From Chrysophaeum taylorii (Eukaryota; Sar; Pelagophyceae; Pelagomonadales; Pelagomonadaceae): 64,000 nucleotides of DNA. A program made the position numbers and the translations under genes. The notes beneath the pieces were generated by a model. It was given only the letters and a program-made list of their open reading frames with translations. It had not been told where the DNA came from and made no database searches. This document shows positions 31,230 through 42,272 of this stretch, one piece after another (position 1 is the first letter of the stretch; the number at the start of each line of letters is the position of its first letter). The stretch lies in the NCBI GenBank assembly GCA_029834535.1, contig JAQMWT010000457.1:58558-122557 (forward strand), in the 5' to 3' direction.

Positions 31230-31910
31230 GCAGAGCCGACGAATCCCACTGTCCGGCTTGCCCAACGAACGACGGTTTATTTATTTCTACAGAGGAGCGA
31301 ACGGCTCTTTGGGCTGATTTACCACAAGAGGATGAGCATCGCGCTTGGGGGCAAGGGGGATGAAGGCGTCGCGACACTCATCGAGGCGCTGAGGGCCGAC
31401 GCAAACTTTGCGTTCCGGTGAGGTGCTTCCCACGATGTCGGAAATCGTTTCGCAGGTGCAACGTCGTTCGATTTGTCAGAGCGTTGACGACGAGGCCGCG
31501 ACCGCGCCGCGAGCTGCTGTATCTCAGCGAAGCCCTCGCCGCGTCGCCGACGCTTGCGCTCGCGTTAGCCGGTCATCAAATCGGAAACGAGGGAGCGGCG
31601 CAGATCGCAGCTCACTTTGGCGGCGATTTTCGACTGACGTCGTTGGATCTCTCGCGCGTTTGTTTGTCTCTCGTGGTGCCACAAAACCGCCCGGCAGGTC
31701 AAATCAGATCGGCGACAAGGGCGCGGCACACTTGGCCGACCTCATCGCTTCGACATCATCCCTCGCAGAGCTCAACACCGCCTTCAACGCGTACACGAAT
31801 GTCGGCGTGAGATGTTTGGTCGAAGCTGCCGCGAGACGCCCCGCCACAGCACCTCTCAAGCTGGTGCTCCACTTCGAGTGCGTCTTGCTACGACCTATGG
31901 TGACGTAGTG
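31230..31910 (+). pseudogene. leucine-rich repeat (ribonuclease-inhibitor-like) remnant
   Basis: Repeats of the NLR/RNI type appear in alternating frames: MSIALGGKGDEGVATLIEAL, LAGHQIGNEGAAQIAAHF, then SNQIGDKGAAHLADLIASTS and NTAFNAYTNVGVRCLVEAA. Frameshifts separate them and no start is evident. LRR arrays of this kind are abundant in algal genomes. Likely a broken copy. Confidence 0.55.
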
Positions 31911-32340
31911 CAGGTTCGCCGGATGCCTGCCGATCGCCGTCGTCTACAAGCCTCCCGTCGAAAAAGACCAGGACGATTTTAGCGCTTCCTTACAACCTGC
32001 CTCTCTCGCGCCCAAGTGCTCGACGACGGCCTTTTCCAGTTTCGTCGCCCTGTGGTAGGTAGTAGTACTGTTGCGTACATTGGAAAATCGGCACGTTGCG
32101 TTGCGACGAGCTTGCTAGAGACCATGACTCGGCGCGTGGGATCGACGATTTTTTTTGTTGCCTGCGGCGTCCGACTACTCGAGGTGTGCTTCTGAGAGCA
32201 TCCAAGCCGGGCTGCTCCTGCGAGGCGGATCGTGGCACATTTCTTTCGACTGCGTCGTAAATTGCGGCGGCGTGGCGCCGATAGTCGACGAAAACGTCGA
32301 TACGTGTCGTCTTTGAAACACTTGTTGTATCTGTGCGGCC

Positions 32341-32353
32341 ATTTTTACCGATA
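32341..32353 (+). repeat. target-site duplication, left
   Basis: ATTTTTACCGATA, repeated exactly at 32713-32725 on the far side of SINE-like copy 1. Confidence 0.85.
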
Positions 32354-32712
32354 CCCTGATCGCCGACTGCGGTTGCGATGGAGGACGGTGCCTCATGAAT
32401 CCTGAGCCTTGCGAGGGCATCCGCCCTCCCGGCGTAGGTTGGCACCTATTCGCCTCCCGGGCGGGCCGGTTGGCAGCCGGAACGTTCGCAGTGGGACGGG
32501 GTATGGCCGGGGGGCGAAGACGGAAGGTTATCGACGAGTTGGTTGTCAGCCACATCGCGGTCTCCTCGTCGCATGGCGACAAGCTTGATGGTGACTCTCC
32601 GCCGACCGACCCTTCGGCGCTCCTCGTCTACAGGCCCGTGATTCCGGACTGGCACCTGTCGGTCCGGCCTGGCTCCCATGCTCGGGAGAGGTCTGAAGTT
32701 AGTTAGTTAGTT
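32354..32712 (+). mobile_element. SINE-like retroelement, copy 1
   Basis: About 359 bp bounded by a perfect 13-bp duplication (ATTTTTACCGATA). The 5' end reads CCCTGATCGCCGACTGC and the 3' end is a (GTTA)n tail. Copies at 56148-56514 and 56529-56897 have the same body. Defined ends, a short tandem-repeat tail and duplications of different lengths point to LINE-type retrotransposition of a non-autonomous element. No pol III A/B boxes are recognised. A 103-codon frame on this strand is conserved between copies but probably reflects recent copying. Confidence 0.85.
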
Positions 32713-32725
32713 ATTTTTACCGATA
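32713..32725 (+). repeat. target-site duplication, right
   Basis: Second copy of ATTTTTACCGATA, immediately after the GTTA tail. Confidence 0.85.
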
Positions 32726-33323
32726 TATATACCGGAAAGCATTATTAATTATTGTTCTTCTCGTATGGCAAGCAACGTATTTCATGGAAGCTTCCGTTTT
32801 TTCGGGGCAAGTGCTTTGAAGGGGGACACTGTTATGTTGCAACGACATCCCCCCAAGTACAGTATCGTGTCAGAAAATTGGGCGACTGCCCGCCCGGAAT
32901 AATAATAATCATGGAGTCAGGGCAAAAACGACGATGAATGCAGTCACCAGAAGAGTCCGTCCGTCCGTAGGCCCCGGATGCATGCAGGGTACGACGAAGG
33001 AGGGAAGTTTAATCAGTGCAAGTTTTGCGAAGGGGAAATGGGCGGCGAGCCCTGGGAAAGGGACGTGCATCTCCCGAAGAAGAAAGAAAGAAAGAAACAC
33101 TAGGAAGTGCAGGCCGACTGTATGCAATGGCAGGAGTCGGGTGTGGTGTCAACGGGCACAGATGGTGCAGCTGGATGCATCATGAAGAGCAAGGAGCCGC
33201 AGCAGAAAGAGAGCGCGCGCGTCGACGGGGCGGGCATGATGCGTTCTCGGTGATGTGAAATTAAGACAGGGTAGTCTTATTATTAACTTGCGTTAGGGTG
33301 TGCGCTGCTTCTGCTCGCGAGGT
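32726..33323. other. intergenic stretch, no gene seen
   Basis: Contains a short TATATATA segment, an AAT run before a lone ATG at 32912, and an (AAAG)n run near 33081-33095. No supported coding frame. Confidence 0.4.
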
Positions 33324-34121
33324 TTAGAAGGAGACGGAGACTTTCTGGTCGGCGAGAGGTATTGCGATGTTGTTGAATGTGCGCGAAGCGGCTTTAATAT
33401 TGTAGTCGTCGCGCATGGCGGTGTACTCGGGCGTCATGCTGGCTCGCTGTTGCGAAGGCTCGCACGTACGGCGCGCGCGCTTTCGCGCGGGCGCGTTGAC
33501 CCTGATCTTGTACAGATCGGCGAGAGTCTGGACGGCCGAGTCGACGATCGAAGTTTGGTTCTCGAGTGTCGCGTCGGAATCGACGTCGAGCTCGAGGATC
33601 TTCGCGAGATGTTTGCGCGAGTTGGCCCGGACCCTCGGGTCCTTGTGCGTTATCATTTTGCCGACTATACGGTGCCACTTCGTTCCGTACTTTGAGACAA
33701 ATTCTTGCTCGCCGTCCGGAGGTAAAGGCGGGGAGACAATCTGGGGATAAGGCGGTGGGCTCTGGATGAAGGAGTCGAGGGGCCCAAACGAGCGCGCGGA
33801 GGACTGCGACGCGCGGACGGATTGGTCCATGCTCGCCGCCTGCATCACGACCTGGCCTTGGTGCGGGAGGTCGGGGACGAGCGTACCCGGCGGTTCCCCA
33901 ACGTAGAACGGTACCCGCCAGTCGAACTGCGGCGGCTCTTGGATCTTCTGCAGCTGCCGGCGCATGCGGCATTGGCGACGCCGCTCCTTGATTTGGGCGA
34001 CGCACTCCGTGCGCCGCCGACGGCAGCGCCCGCAGGGAAATCTCCTGTCGCAACGCACTTTGGACATGCGACAAGGCAGGCAGGTCGCGCCGTCGGCACA
34101 CACGTCGACGCTGCCCAACAT
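33324..34121 (-). CDS. Zn2Cys6 (Gal4-type) binuclear zinc cluster transcription factor
   Basis: 265 aa from ATG 34121. Near the N-terminus CLPCRMSKVRC then DRRFPCGRCRRRRTEC gives the six-Cys spacing C-x2-C-x6-C-x5-C-x2-C-x6-C with the basic residues of a Gal4-type DNA-binding cluster. Downstream are Pro-rich linkers and a helical segment (YGTKWHRIVGKMITHKDPRV). A nuclear DNA-binding regulator is inferred. The family is best known from fungi, so its presence in an alga is notable. It sits between a SINE copy and a decayed retroelement but is itself unbroken. An upstream exon is possible. Confidence 0.7.
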   Translation of the reverse strand: MLGSVDVCADGATCLPCRMSKVRCDRRFPCGRCRRRRTECVAQIKERRRQCRMRRQLQKIQEPPQFDWRVPFYVGEPPGTLVPDLPHQGQVVMQAASMDQSVRASQSSARSFGPLDSFIQSPPPYPQIVSPPLPPDGEQEFVSKYGTKWHRIVGKMITHKDPRVRANSRKHLAKILELDVDSDATLENQTSIVDSAVQTLADLYKIRVNAPARKRARRTCEPSQQRASMTPEYTAMRDDYNIKAASRTFNNIAIPLADQKVSVSF

Positions 34122-34249
34122 CGGCTTCGAGCTACAAACAGCTGAGGTAAATCGGAGAGCAACTGACGTATAAAATATCCAATTTACCTCTAAGCATACG
34201 ACCCTCAACAAGACGCGCTATCGGAAACATAGTGTCAGGGCTCCGCTTT

Positions 34250-37200
34250 TTGAGGCCTCAAATCCGTTGGTTTTTGGTTCGAACTTGAACTTTTCAACAG
34301 ACTAATACTGTGCTGACCACCAACCATCAACGGCTCTGGCCGCAGCAGCAATAAGCTCTCCTCTGCCACATATACATGGAGACTGGACGTCGCTGTGATT
34401 GTGATGTTGTGTCCGACGTTTTTTTGACGACCAACGGACGAGGTATGTGAAGACGTAGATGCAGCAACAGACAGCATCCGGGGGGATCATGAGGATATAT
34501 GAGTCTCTCATCGGTCACATCAGCGAAGTCGGCAAAATTATTGCAGGGTGTGATAGTAGGGTCTTCTTGGTTTATTACTTAAAAATTCACATTTTCAGCG
34601 GGTACCGAAACTTATAATAGGTTCAAACCGTTTTCGTATGGTGGAGAAAGAGCTCAGTGTGGCTTCTAACAAAACAACAACGTGTAAGCGCTGTGACGCA
34701 TACCTTTGCACACACCCTCAAGAATGGTTGTGATGCCAAGGCCGACGGTGGTTTTGAGAGAGCATGTGAGCCCCCACATATCGACTGAAGTGCGTCTTTT
34801 GAATTTTGACTCATAGAGGCCACCGGGTTTGGCATGATGCATAGCGAGAGAGATCTTTGAGGTCATTGTAGAGTAAGGTGCGCGTTTGTGTTGGAGTTGA
34901 CCAAGGTTGAACATTGTGAGCAGTTTTTTCATGAGTCCTGATGATGATGACATGGTAATATTACAACGGGTAGTGAGGTTGTGCTTACTTTGAGACCATG
35001 AATCGAACGATTTGACGTGGTCCGCCCATTTGACCACCCCCTTTGAAGAGCGCGACTTTAAAATCTTTCGTGTCAACGCTGTGTTTGTGTCTGCAAGCAA
35101 CAGGTCGTCGACAAACATGCCGTAATGGAACACACCATTTGTTGGTGTCGGGATTGTGATATGTATATAGGGTGGAATCATTTCTGCCGCGGGAGAAGTC
35201 AAGGTTAGAGAAGAACGCGTTCTAATGCTCGGAAAACGAGACGGGCGAATATTAAAGTCCGAAGAAATTCGTAAACAGCGTCGACTGATGGGTCATCACT
35301 CATATTGAGTCAAGCAGTGACATGGTCGGCGTGAGCGGCGACAATGTTTTTCGTAGCTGGCTGTGCGGCGAGATGTACCTGGTGCTTCTTGCGGGTACGT
35401 GATCGGACAGAGTCTTTGTGCCGCGAGGTGTCACCGTGGAGACTAACTATGTGATACGTGCTTGGTGTATAGTGTCCGCTTAGGATCGGTGAGATCGACA
35501 AAGGTGTGAGTAACTCGGGTGGAATCGGAGTTCCATTGTTGTGTTTGAGCGCGCGTTGATTGGGTGAGGTGACACCGTCTGCCCAAATTGCTTTACCGTC
35601 GGTGCCAGTCCAGCGCACCTGGATGACGTCACGTGCGCGGGTAGACTGGGACCTTAAGATTCGTCGTCTTCATCAGAAACTGTGGAGTCAGGAGAAGCGG
35701 GAGATGGCGTAGATACGTTCTAGGAGGGCATATCGGTTCTTTTGTCGGTATTGGTCCGTGGTGTCGATGTCGAAGAGTGATGACACTGTCGGACTGCGGT
35801 GAAAATCGAGGAGTGATGACACTGTCGGACTGCGGTGAAAAAGGGCGAGGTGAGGTGTGACTTTCTAAGGTTTGTCAAGCCAAAGCATGGGGAGACACGA
35901 TAAGTTTATGATGTCAGGTAGAGAACGCGGATTGGGACTTAATCCAAATACGTCTCTTACCGGGTGCAGTATCGGAGCGCATCAATATTATTGCGTGGTT
36001 TTCGCGGCGAAAAAGCCCTACATTCCCGATCATCTGCGAGTAGTGAGCGACTTTGCAGCTGATGAACCAAATGAGCAATAAGGTGGTTGGCATCGCATGC
36101 GAAGGAACCGCACAGTCAGGTGGGTGGACTGAGCAGCAGAGACATCGCGCCGGCTCGGAAACATGGTCGATGTCCACGGCAAGAGGGCGTCGTGCCAAGG
36201 GAGGAAAACTCGGGCAGGGAACAACAACCTGTGAAGATGCATGCAGCGTCGCGAGCCATGAGGAATTGGCGGTATAGGCATTCTTGAAGGCGACATACCA
36301 CACATATAACGAACCAGGGAATAGTCGACATGGGATCGAAGCGAGAGGCTGCATCACAAGCGATTGTGACAGAATACACTCCGACGCGTTGAGCGCTGGC
36401 GATGATTTGTTCATGATACTGATTTTGTTTCTTGGAGAAGGTGGCGTAGGCTCCTCGAATATGTGTTGGGATTGCAGGGCCTTGGCAATCCGAAAGCGCA
36501 GATCGGATCGGAACGTCCAGGCAGATTGAACGTCGGGATAGTTGTCAGGATCTTTGAGCATGGTCTACGAGGTGCATTCGGCCCACGGTATGATGACATG
36601 AGCCGTGACATTGCGCTCGCCTTTCTTTACGAGCTTGGGAACTTGAGTTTATGTTCTCACACGTGATGATGTCGGTTGACTTTACACCATCACATGGTGA
36701 TGATGTCGGGACCTAAACGCTGTCCAGCCAGTGTAAACAAGGACTGCTGATTTTCACACACGGATAACAGACGGAAGTAGGTCGTGAGCGTGGTCTTTTG
36801 GCGGAAGAGCGTGGTACTGTCGGTGGAGACACCGGTGCATGTGAGAACCAGTGTACGAGGTTGAGGATTTTTTATTGATGTTTCCGGCTGATGACATCGA
36901 GTACATGGTGTGCTGCTCAGCATTCTGGGAATCACGTCAGAAATCCAAAGACTTGTGTCTACCACCTGGATGCGAGCGAGATCTCGAGAGAGCAAAGTCT
37001 TCTCAACAGGGACCAGTGACCGAAAAGATTTTAACTCAGATGGCTGACGCAAAGGTGGTTGGATCAGGCCATTGGATGATTTGTTGCACGCAAAGACCAC
37101 GCAAAGACCACAGACGTGTCTTCAAACAGTTGATACTATAATGGTAGAATGGTGAGCTTTTATGTGCGATGGGTTCCACGAGGAGTGTATGGTGGAGGAG

Positions 37201-38250
37201 CATCGAACACCCATATGTTGAACACCAATAGCTGACTGCAGCGAAAGAAAAAACTTCACGAAAGGTTCTCCAGGAGGAGAAGTGCAGCAAGATAGACGAG
37301 TCCTGTGCTCGGTCTACGAGAGTCAGTAGTCGACGACTCGAGCCGCGTCGACGTGCGTCGCGACGACGGAGATTGAGCCCTGTGAGCTCTTCAGCAGGCT
37401 GGGGACCTCCACGTGTGTCTCTGCTATGACGGGCTGAGACGAACTGCGGCAGAAGTTGAACTTAGCCCCGGTTTCGGATGTGACCGCGGGCACTGAAGGG
37501 AGTACAGCGTGGAGTTGACCTGAGATGGTGCGTCTGGAGCAGGTGAGAAACCCACCCCCTCGGTCTCCATATGTCTGATTTGACTACCTGGCGTGCAGAG
37601 GTATAAACAACTGCGGTGAGTTGTGATGGCGATCGAGATAGCTGGGTGAGATTTTAGCAAGAACAGTGTCAAGGCTGGGCCGCGTGTGGGTTTGGCTTGT
37701 CTGGAGGTCGTAAAGGTAACGCAATGAATTTGTTCGTCTTGGTAATAAAGCTCATCAGCAATGAGCTCGGACGTGGTGGATCGAAGGCTAGTCGACGCGG
37801 CTCCGATTCTGTCCAAGGAAGGTAGAAAGTGTTTGCGGTTGGAGCAAGTGCGACTTTTTTAAATAGCTCGGCACGGCCAGATCCATGTTCCAATCGACCC
37901 AGCGATCGGCCAGGGTGGGGGACCGCCACACTGTGGGTGTGGTGGATCGCAACTGAATTGGACGGCAAAAAGTTTGACGCGCTGCAGAACGAAGCTGGTA
38001 TCGACGCACATCCCGACGACGCGGACCTCCAGAGTCGGATCAGAGGCTTGGAGCTGAGTTGTGGCGACCCAGAAGGGTGTTCCACGCGTCGCCAGCAAAT
38101 AGCTGGACGTCGGCGACACCGAGGCTTACGTCTGTTGGCCAGTGGAGGGTGCCGCTAAAAAAAAAGCGGGCATCGACGCTGCCTCCTCGGTGGCGTCCGT
38201 CTGCCTTGGCTGCTTCGACTTGCACAAAGTCGACCTTTGAAAGCACGAAA
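34250..38250 (-). pseudogene. decayed Ty1/copia-like retroelement
   Basis: The clearest part is reverse transcriptase near 35000-35200: GMFVDDLLLADTNTALTR contains the copia-type xVDD active-site box. It is followed, with frameshifts, by segments resembling the connection region (KHNLTTR, SGLMKKLLTMFNL). At 34300-34500 text such as YVFTYLVRWSSKK resembles RNase H. Upstream (35900-38250, in RT-to-integrase-to-gag order) only weak integrase-like text remains. Stops and frameshifts are many. LTRs were not located. GC is lower than in neighbouring genes. Confidence 0.55.
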
Positions 38251-38577
38251 CCTGCCTGCCACCTGGATGATGATTTTGAATAATGCACAGCGTTGTCGGC
38301 GTTACCAATGGCGTCGATCTCAGGCGCGAAGACGCCTAACAGCAGACCTCATAATGGAATCACTCCTTATGGAAGGAACAAGATGTTGCCAGTGGTCCAA
38401 CGGAACAAGAGTCAGCGGTCCGAGCGAGACACCGACAACCAGAACGCGAATCCGCGGGCCCCATTCATGGGGGGTTCCTTCCAAAGTTCTTCACGGCGGC
38501 GGCGGAATTTTGAAGGCGCTCATCTGCGCAAGAGGACCGCCCTTCATTATTAAAAAATAAGTGCTGGGATATAAACA
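38251..38577. other. spacer between retroelement debris and F-box gene
   Basis: No coding frame of note. It may contain the 5' end of the decayed retroelement. The last 60 bases before the F-box stop are AT-richer. Confidence 0.35.
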
Positions 38578-39939
38578 TCACGTATCGACGGCCGACGCGC
38601 TGGAATTCGACAAGTTCCGGTCGAGGAGGTCGGGTCCCCGATAGGACCTCGACCTCAAGGGAGCGGTTAAAGAGGATGAGAACGATGACAAGGAGAGGGC
38701 GGTGGTAGAGTCCTCGTCGTGGTGCGACCCCCCCCCGGAGACGTCGTCTGTGCGGTGTTCGCGGGCGCGCGAGCGCGCGAAGTGCCAGTCGATCGATCCC
38801 CTCCGCGCCGTCCATTTTATGTTGTTTTTGGGTCTGGCGAGTGGCAGGGTACGCGCCGTAGCATATCCCCGGTAGCGCGTGATGGGGGGCGTTTCTCGTC
38901 GGGCGGCGACGGCATCGACGGCATCCCCGAGGACCCTAGCAACGACGCGCCTGCTCCGCATCTCGTCCGCCGTTCGGCGAAGGTGGTCGTGGTAGCGGCG
39001 GCCTAGCGGCATGTTGACGCAGGCGACATCGAGGAGCTGGTGGGGTGCGGGCTCGAAGAGCCAGACGAGCTTGAATCCGAAGTCGGCGACGGGCGGCGCC
39101 GTCGCGGCTTCCGAAGCTCTTCTTTTCGGGCGCATCTCGAGGCCGAGCCAGTCGCGCGCGGGCCTGTCGGTGGTCGGAAAGCTCAGCCGCAGTCCCGTCA
39201 GCAGCCTCGCGAGGCGCGGGGTGTCGCCGAGGTCGTCGTCGTCGTCGCGAACGAGAGTAGCGCGCTTCTCGGCGAGGAGCGCGGCCGCGCCAGAGGCCGG
39301 GTGGACGCAAAATATTCGGGCCACAACGTCCACGAGGGAGGAGTCGAGTTCCAGGAGCGTATCGAGGGCCGTGAGGTCGAATCTGTCAGCGCGGAAGAGG
39401 TAGCTCGGCGTCCGTCTGCCGCCGACTCCGCGCTGCAAGCAAAGCTGCAACGACCAGCCGAGCGCGAGAAGCGGCGTGGCCTTGGTCGTGCGGGCGTCGA
39501 TTGCCGAGACCACCAAGAGTACGACCCCCTCGTTCCACCAGGCGACGCGGGTCGCCGCGGTCTCGGCGCCCTCGCTCCAGCCGGAAACGCATCGCGACGG
39601 ACGCACCAACCTGCGTCGGTCCTCCACCAGCAACGCTCCGTGCAGCGCGCGCCAGGCCGCAGGCGGCACGCGCTGCGACGCTTCCAAAAATGCCCCGAGC
39701 CCCGGCAGCGATGCCTCGACCTCCACGCGCCAGAGGTCCACTTCGCTGCGCTCGACGCGCCGGCCTGCCCGAAGAAACCGCTCCGGCCACCGTTTCTCGA
39801 GCATGCCGAGCTCTCGCAATGTCAGGTACGACAGGATGCGGCACAGGATGTCCTCGTTTCGCGGGAGCCCGCATCCCGCCTTGAGCCGCTTGCCGTCGCC
39901 ACGGCAGCTCCGCCGCCGCAGCCGCCACCACCACATCAT
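38578..39939 (-). CDS. F-box-like protein
   Basis: 453 aa. After a basic start, residues about 22-55 (GLPRNEDILCRILSYLTLRE, then LEKRWPERFL) fit an F-box: a leading Pro, I/L spacing and a following helix. The remaining 400 residues have no recognised repeat; several Trp and Asp-Ala-Arg segments suggest a compact fold. The C-terminal 90 residues are Ser/Arg-rich. If the F-box is genuine, it would act as a substrate adaptor of an SCF ubiquitin ligase. Two tandem ATG codons mark the start. Confidence 0.6.
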   Translation of the reverse strand: MMWWWRLRRRSCRGDGKRLKAGCGLPRNEDILCRILSYLTLRELGMLEKRWPERFLRAGRRVERSEVDLWRVEVEASLPGLGAFLEASQRVPPAAWRALHGALLVEDRRRLVRPSRCVSGWSEGAETAATRVAWWNEGVVLLVVSAIDARTTKATPLLALGWSLQLCLQRGVGGRRTPSYLFRADRFDLTALDTLLELDSSLVDVVARIFCVHPASGAAALLAEKRATLVRDDDDDLGDTPRLARLLTGLRLSFPTTDRPARDWLGLEMRPKRRASEAATAPPVADFGFKLVWLFEPAPHQLLDVACVNMPLGRRYHDHLRRTADEMRSRRVVARVLGDAVDAVAARRETPPITRYRGYATARTLPLARPKNNIKWTARRGSIDWHFARSRAREHRTDDVSGGGSHHDEDSTTALSLSSFSSSLTAPLRSRSYRGPDLLDRNLSNSSASAVDT

Positions 39940-40062
39940 GTGGCCTCTTGCGTCATTCCTTGTTGATTATACATATTGTTGTATACTACTTGTAGCCCTT
40001 AACGCGCCGCCCTTGTGAGGAGTTATTATTAGTTTCTCCTAAACCCTTAATCATCCATCACG

Positions 40063-42204
40063 CTAGCAACCTCGGCGACCACAACTTCTCCCAAGAAGGA
40101 GTCGCGCCAGGTCGCTGCACGATGGGCCGCCCTTGCCCTTTCGGTCGAGCTGCCGGCACAGGCGGTCGACGTCTTTCCAAGGGGGGTTCCAACGCCGCCG
40201 CGCGAGCGTGTCGAACACTCTGTGAACCTCGGCCTTTGTCAGGTACCCGTCGCCGTCTTCGTCGGCCTCGTGCACGAGCCTCGCAATCTGGTGGTCATCA
40301 TCGCCGAGGTCCGAGACTTGGACGAGGTCCAGGAGACCGCGCCAATCCAGGCCGTTCTGGAGCGCGGCCCTGAGACGGTCGAGGTCGTCGTTCGAGAGGC
40401 CTCGGTCGAGGCCTCGCGAGCGCAGAACGTCGACGAAGTCCCGCCACCTGAGGCCGCCGGCGCGCCGGTCGAGCGCGGCGAGCGCCGACCGAAGCCGGTC
40501 GACGGCACGCCGATCGTCCCCGAGGGTGTGGCGCAGGCGCGCCGCGACGCACCTCGCGAACGCCAACTGGTCCTCCGTCGACGACGACGACGACGACTCG
40601 TCGCGCTGCTCGTTGTTGTCCGAAGCGACGAGCGCCTTGACCAGCGGCTCGAACTTGACGAGCGCCTCCCGACTGTTGTTGTCGTGGTCGTTTGGAAACG
40701 CGCCGCGGGTCCACGTCTCGCCGACGTCGCGCGCGAACACCAGCAGTTCGCGGGTCGAGGCGACGCCGTCGCCGTCGAGGTCGACGAGATCGAAGAGCCG
40801 ATCGATTGTCTTCGTCGCGATCCACCGCCGAGGAAACTCGCGGCCCACCAGCAGGTGCCGGCACGCCGACCGGAACTCGAAGCGGCTGCCCGCGCCGAAC
40901 ACGTCCTTGAGCCGCGCGCCGTCGCATCGTCGACCCGTCGCGGTCCGCAGCTCCTCCGCGAGCGCCTGCGCTCCCCGCGACTTGTCGCGGTGCACGAGCG
41001 AGTAGAGTCGCTCGACACACCGCGGCGGCACGCGCCGCACCACGTCTGCCAGCGGACGGACGCCCGGCGGCCACCCCCGGCTCGACCGACGCAGCCGCGC
41101 GATGATCTCGGACGCCTCGGCCCGCGTCAAAGCCCAGTCATCGTCGCCCTTGTCTTCTTCCTCCTCACCTTGGCGACCTCGCCGCGCATCATCGCGGCTT
41201 CGTCGTTGGAGACCGCGCGCGCCGCGACGGCAGTGGTGGTTGTCTCGCCGCCGCCGCGCGTCGCGAGCGCGGCGCCACGCCCGCTCGTCCCCGATTTCAT
41301 CGTCGTTGCTGTTGCAATGGCAGCCAGGGCCTTCGTGGGGCTGCTGGTGATGCCACCACTCCTCGACGCGGTCCTCGCGACAAGGCGGCGGCGGCGGTTT
41401 CGTTTCTACGTCGTCGTCGTGATGCCAGCGCGGGGACTCGACGTAGCAGCGGCAGACATCCGGCGGGTGATCACCGTCCATCGGAGGAGGCTGGTCGTAC
41501 GGCGGCTCGGGGACGTAGTAAGCACCAAACGAGAGGTCCTGCTCGCGGGCCTCCTCGTCGGCGACGTCGTCGACTAAGGCCAGGAGCTCGCGGCCGTCGA
41601 CTCGGCCTCTCGCGTCCATGCCGAGGCCCATGCAAAGGTCGGCGACATCGGCGGCGCGCAGAGGGACGCCGACCGAACGGAGGACGTCCAAAATGTCGTT
41701 AGCGCGAACGAAGCCGTCTGGACCGAGGCGAGCCCAGAGCGCCTCCTTCAGCGCCCTCGAGAAACCCTCGTCGCGGAGCCTTCCCTCCAGAGCGCGCGCG
41801 ATCGCGTCCTCGTGCGCGGCGAAGACGCTGGTCCGCGTCGTCGTCGCCGCGTCCCTCGTTGCCTCGAGCTCGCGTCGCAGCTCCGCGTTCTCGGCCCGAA
41901 GCCGCGCCGTCTCGTCGTCCGGACTCTCTCGAGACACCTTTGGTGGGCTTTCGAGCCGAGGCACCGCTCCTCGAGGAGATGAAACCGGACTCCCCCCCAA
42001 TCCAAGCGCGGCTTCGGCCTCGAGCTCGGCGCGATACATCAATTCGTAGTGCCCCGCATCACCCTCGGGGGGTTCGGCCGGCTGCTCCCCCGCCGGACGC
42101 CCGTACACCGCCACACCCCCCCTTGCCGCCTCCGTCGCGACCTCCTCCTCGAGAAGACGTGCCGTCTCCTCCGTCTTGTTGTTGTGGCTGCCCTTGGTCA
42201 ACAT
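40063..42204 (-). CDS. EF-hand calcium-binding protein with coiled-coil N-terminus
   Basis: 713 aa. Residues about 85-120 form a coiled coil (ETARLRAENAELRRELEATR). Two canonical EF-hand loops are visible: DLDGDGVASTRE near residue 475 and DEDGDGYLTKAE near residue 648. Degenerate helix-loop-helix pairs lie around residues 140-210 and 560-620. A His/Asp/Arg-rich low-complexity linker occupies the centre. Likely a calcium sensor or scaffold; partner unknown. The start codon faces that of the SNAP gene 64 nt away. Confidence 0.8.
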   Translation of the reverse strand: MLTKGSHNNKTEETARLLEEEVATEAARGGVAVYGRPAGEQPAEPPEGDAGHYELMYRAELEAEAALGLGGSPVSSPRGAVPRLESPPKVSRESPDDETARLRAENAELRRELEATRDAATTTRTSVFAAHEDAIARALEGRLRDEGFSRALKEALWARLGPDGFVRANDILDVLRSVGVPLRAADVADLCMGLGMDARGRVDGRELLALVDDVADEEAREQDLSFGAYYVPEPPYDQPPPMDGDHPPDVCRCYVESPRWHHDDDVETKPPPPPCREDRVEEWWHHQQPHEGPGCHCNSNDDEIGDERAWRRARDARRRRDNHHCRRGARGLQRRSRDDARRGRQGEEEEDKGDDDWALTRAEASEIIARLRRSSRGWPPGVRPLADVVRRVPPRCVERLYSLVHRDKSRGAQALAEELRTATGRRCDGARLKDVFGAGSRFEFRSACRHLLVGREFPRRWIATKTIDRLFDLVDLDGDGVASTRELLVFARDVGETWTRGAFPNDHDNNSREALVKFEPLVKALVASDNNEQRDESSSSSSTEDQLAFARCVAARLRHTLGDDRRAVDRLRSALAALDRRAGGLRWRDFVDVLRSRGLDRGLSNDDLDRLRAALQNGLDWRGLLDLVQVSDLGDDDHQIARLVHEADEDGDGYLTKAEVHRVFDTLARRRWNPPWKDVDRLCRQLDRKGKGGPSCSDLARLLLGRSCGRRGC

Positions 42205-42268
42205 TGTCGTTTAACTTCCGTCCGTTGTAATCAATTACAAGATTTTCGGGTGCCCGCGCCGAGATGAA
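42205..42268. promoter_or_regulatory. 64-bp divergent promoter, EF-hand / SNAP
   Basis: Only 64 nt separate two outward-facing start codons, so both promoters and both 5' UTRs must fit here or within the opposing gene. It contains CAATTACAAG, a possible CCAAT-like box. No TATA is assigned. Confidence 0.6.
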
Positions 42269-42272
42269 ATGA
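42264..42272 (+). promoter_or_regulatory. minimal upstream ORF overlapping the SNAP start
   Basis: The sequence ATGAAATGA encodes Met-Lys-stop. Its TGA overlaps the main ATG at 42269. Initiation here would force termination exactly on the main start, so it may lower translation or drive reinitiation. Confidence 0.5.

Noticed and set aside
32395-32706. 103-codon ORF conserved among SINE-like copies as a gene
   Set aside because: The opposite strand is equally open, conservation extends outside the frame, and the copies are recent; more likely passive.
40222-41577. 451-codon plus-strand frame opposite the EF-hand gene
   Set aside because: Shadow frame; EF-hand loops and coiled coil are on the minus strand.
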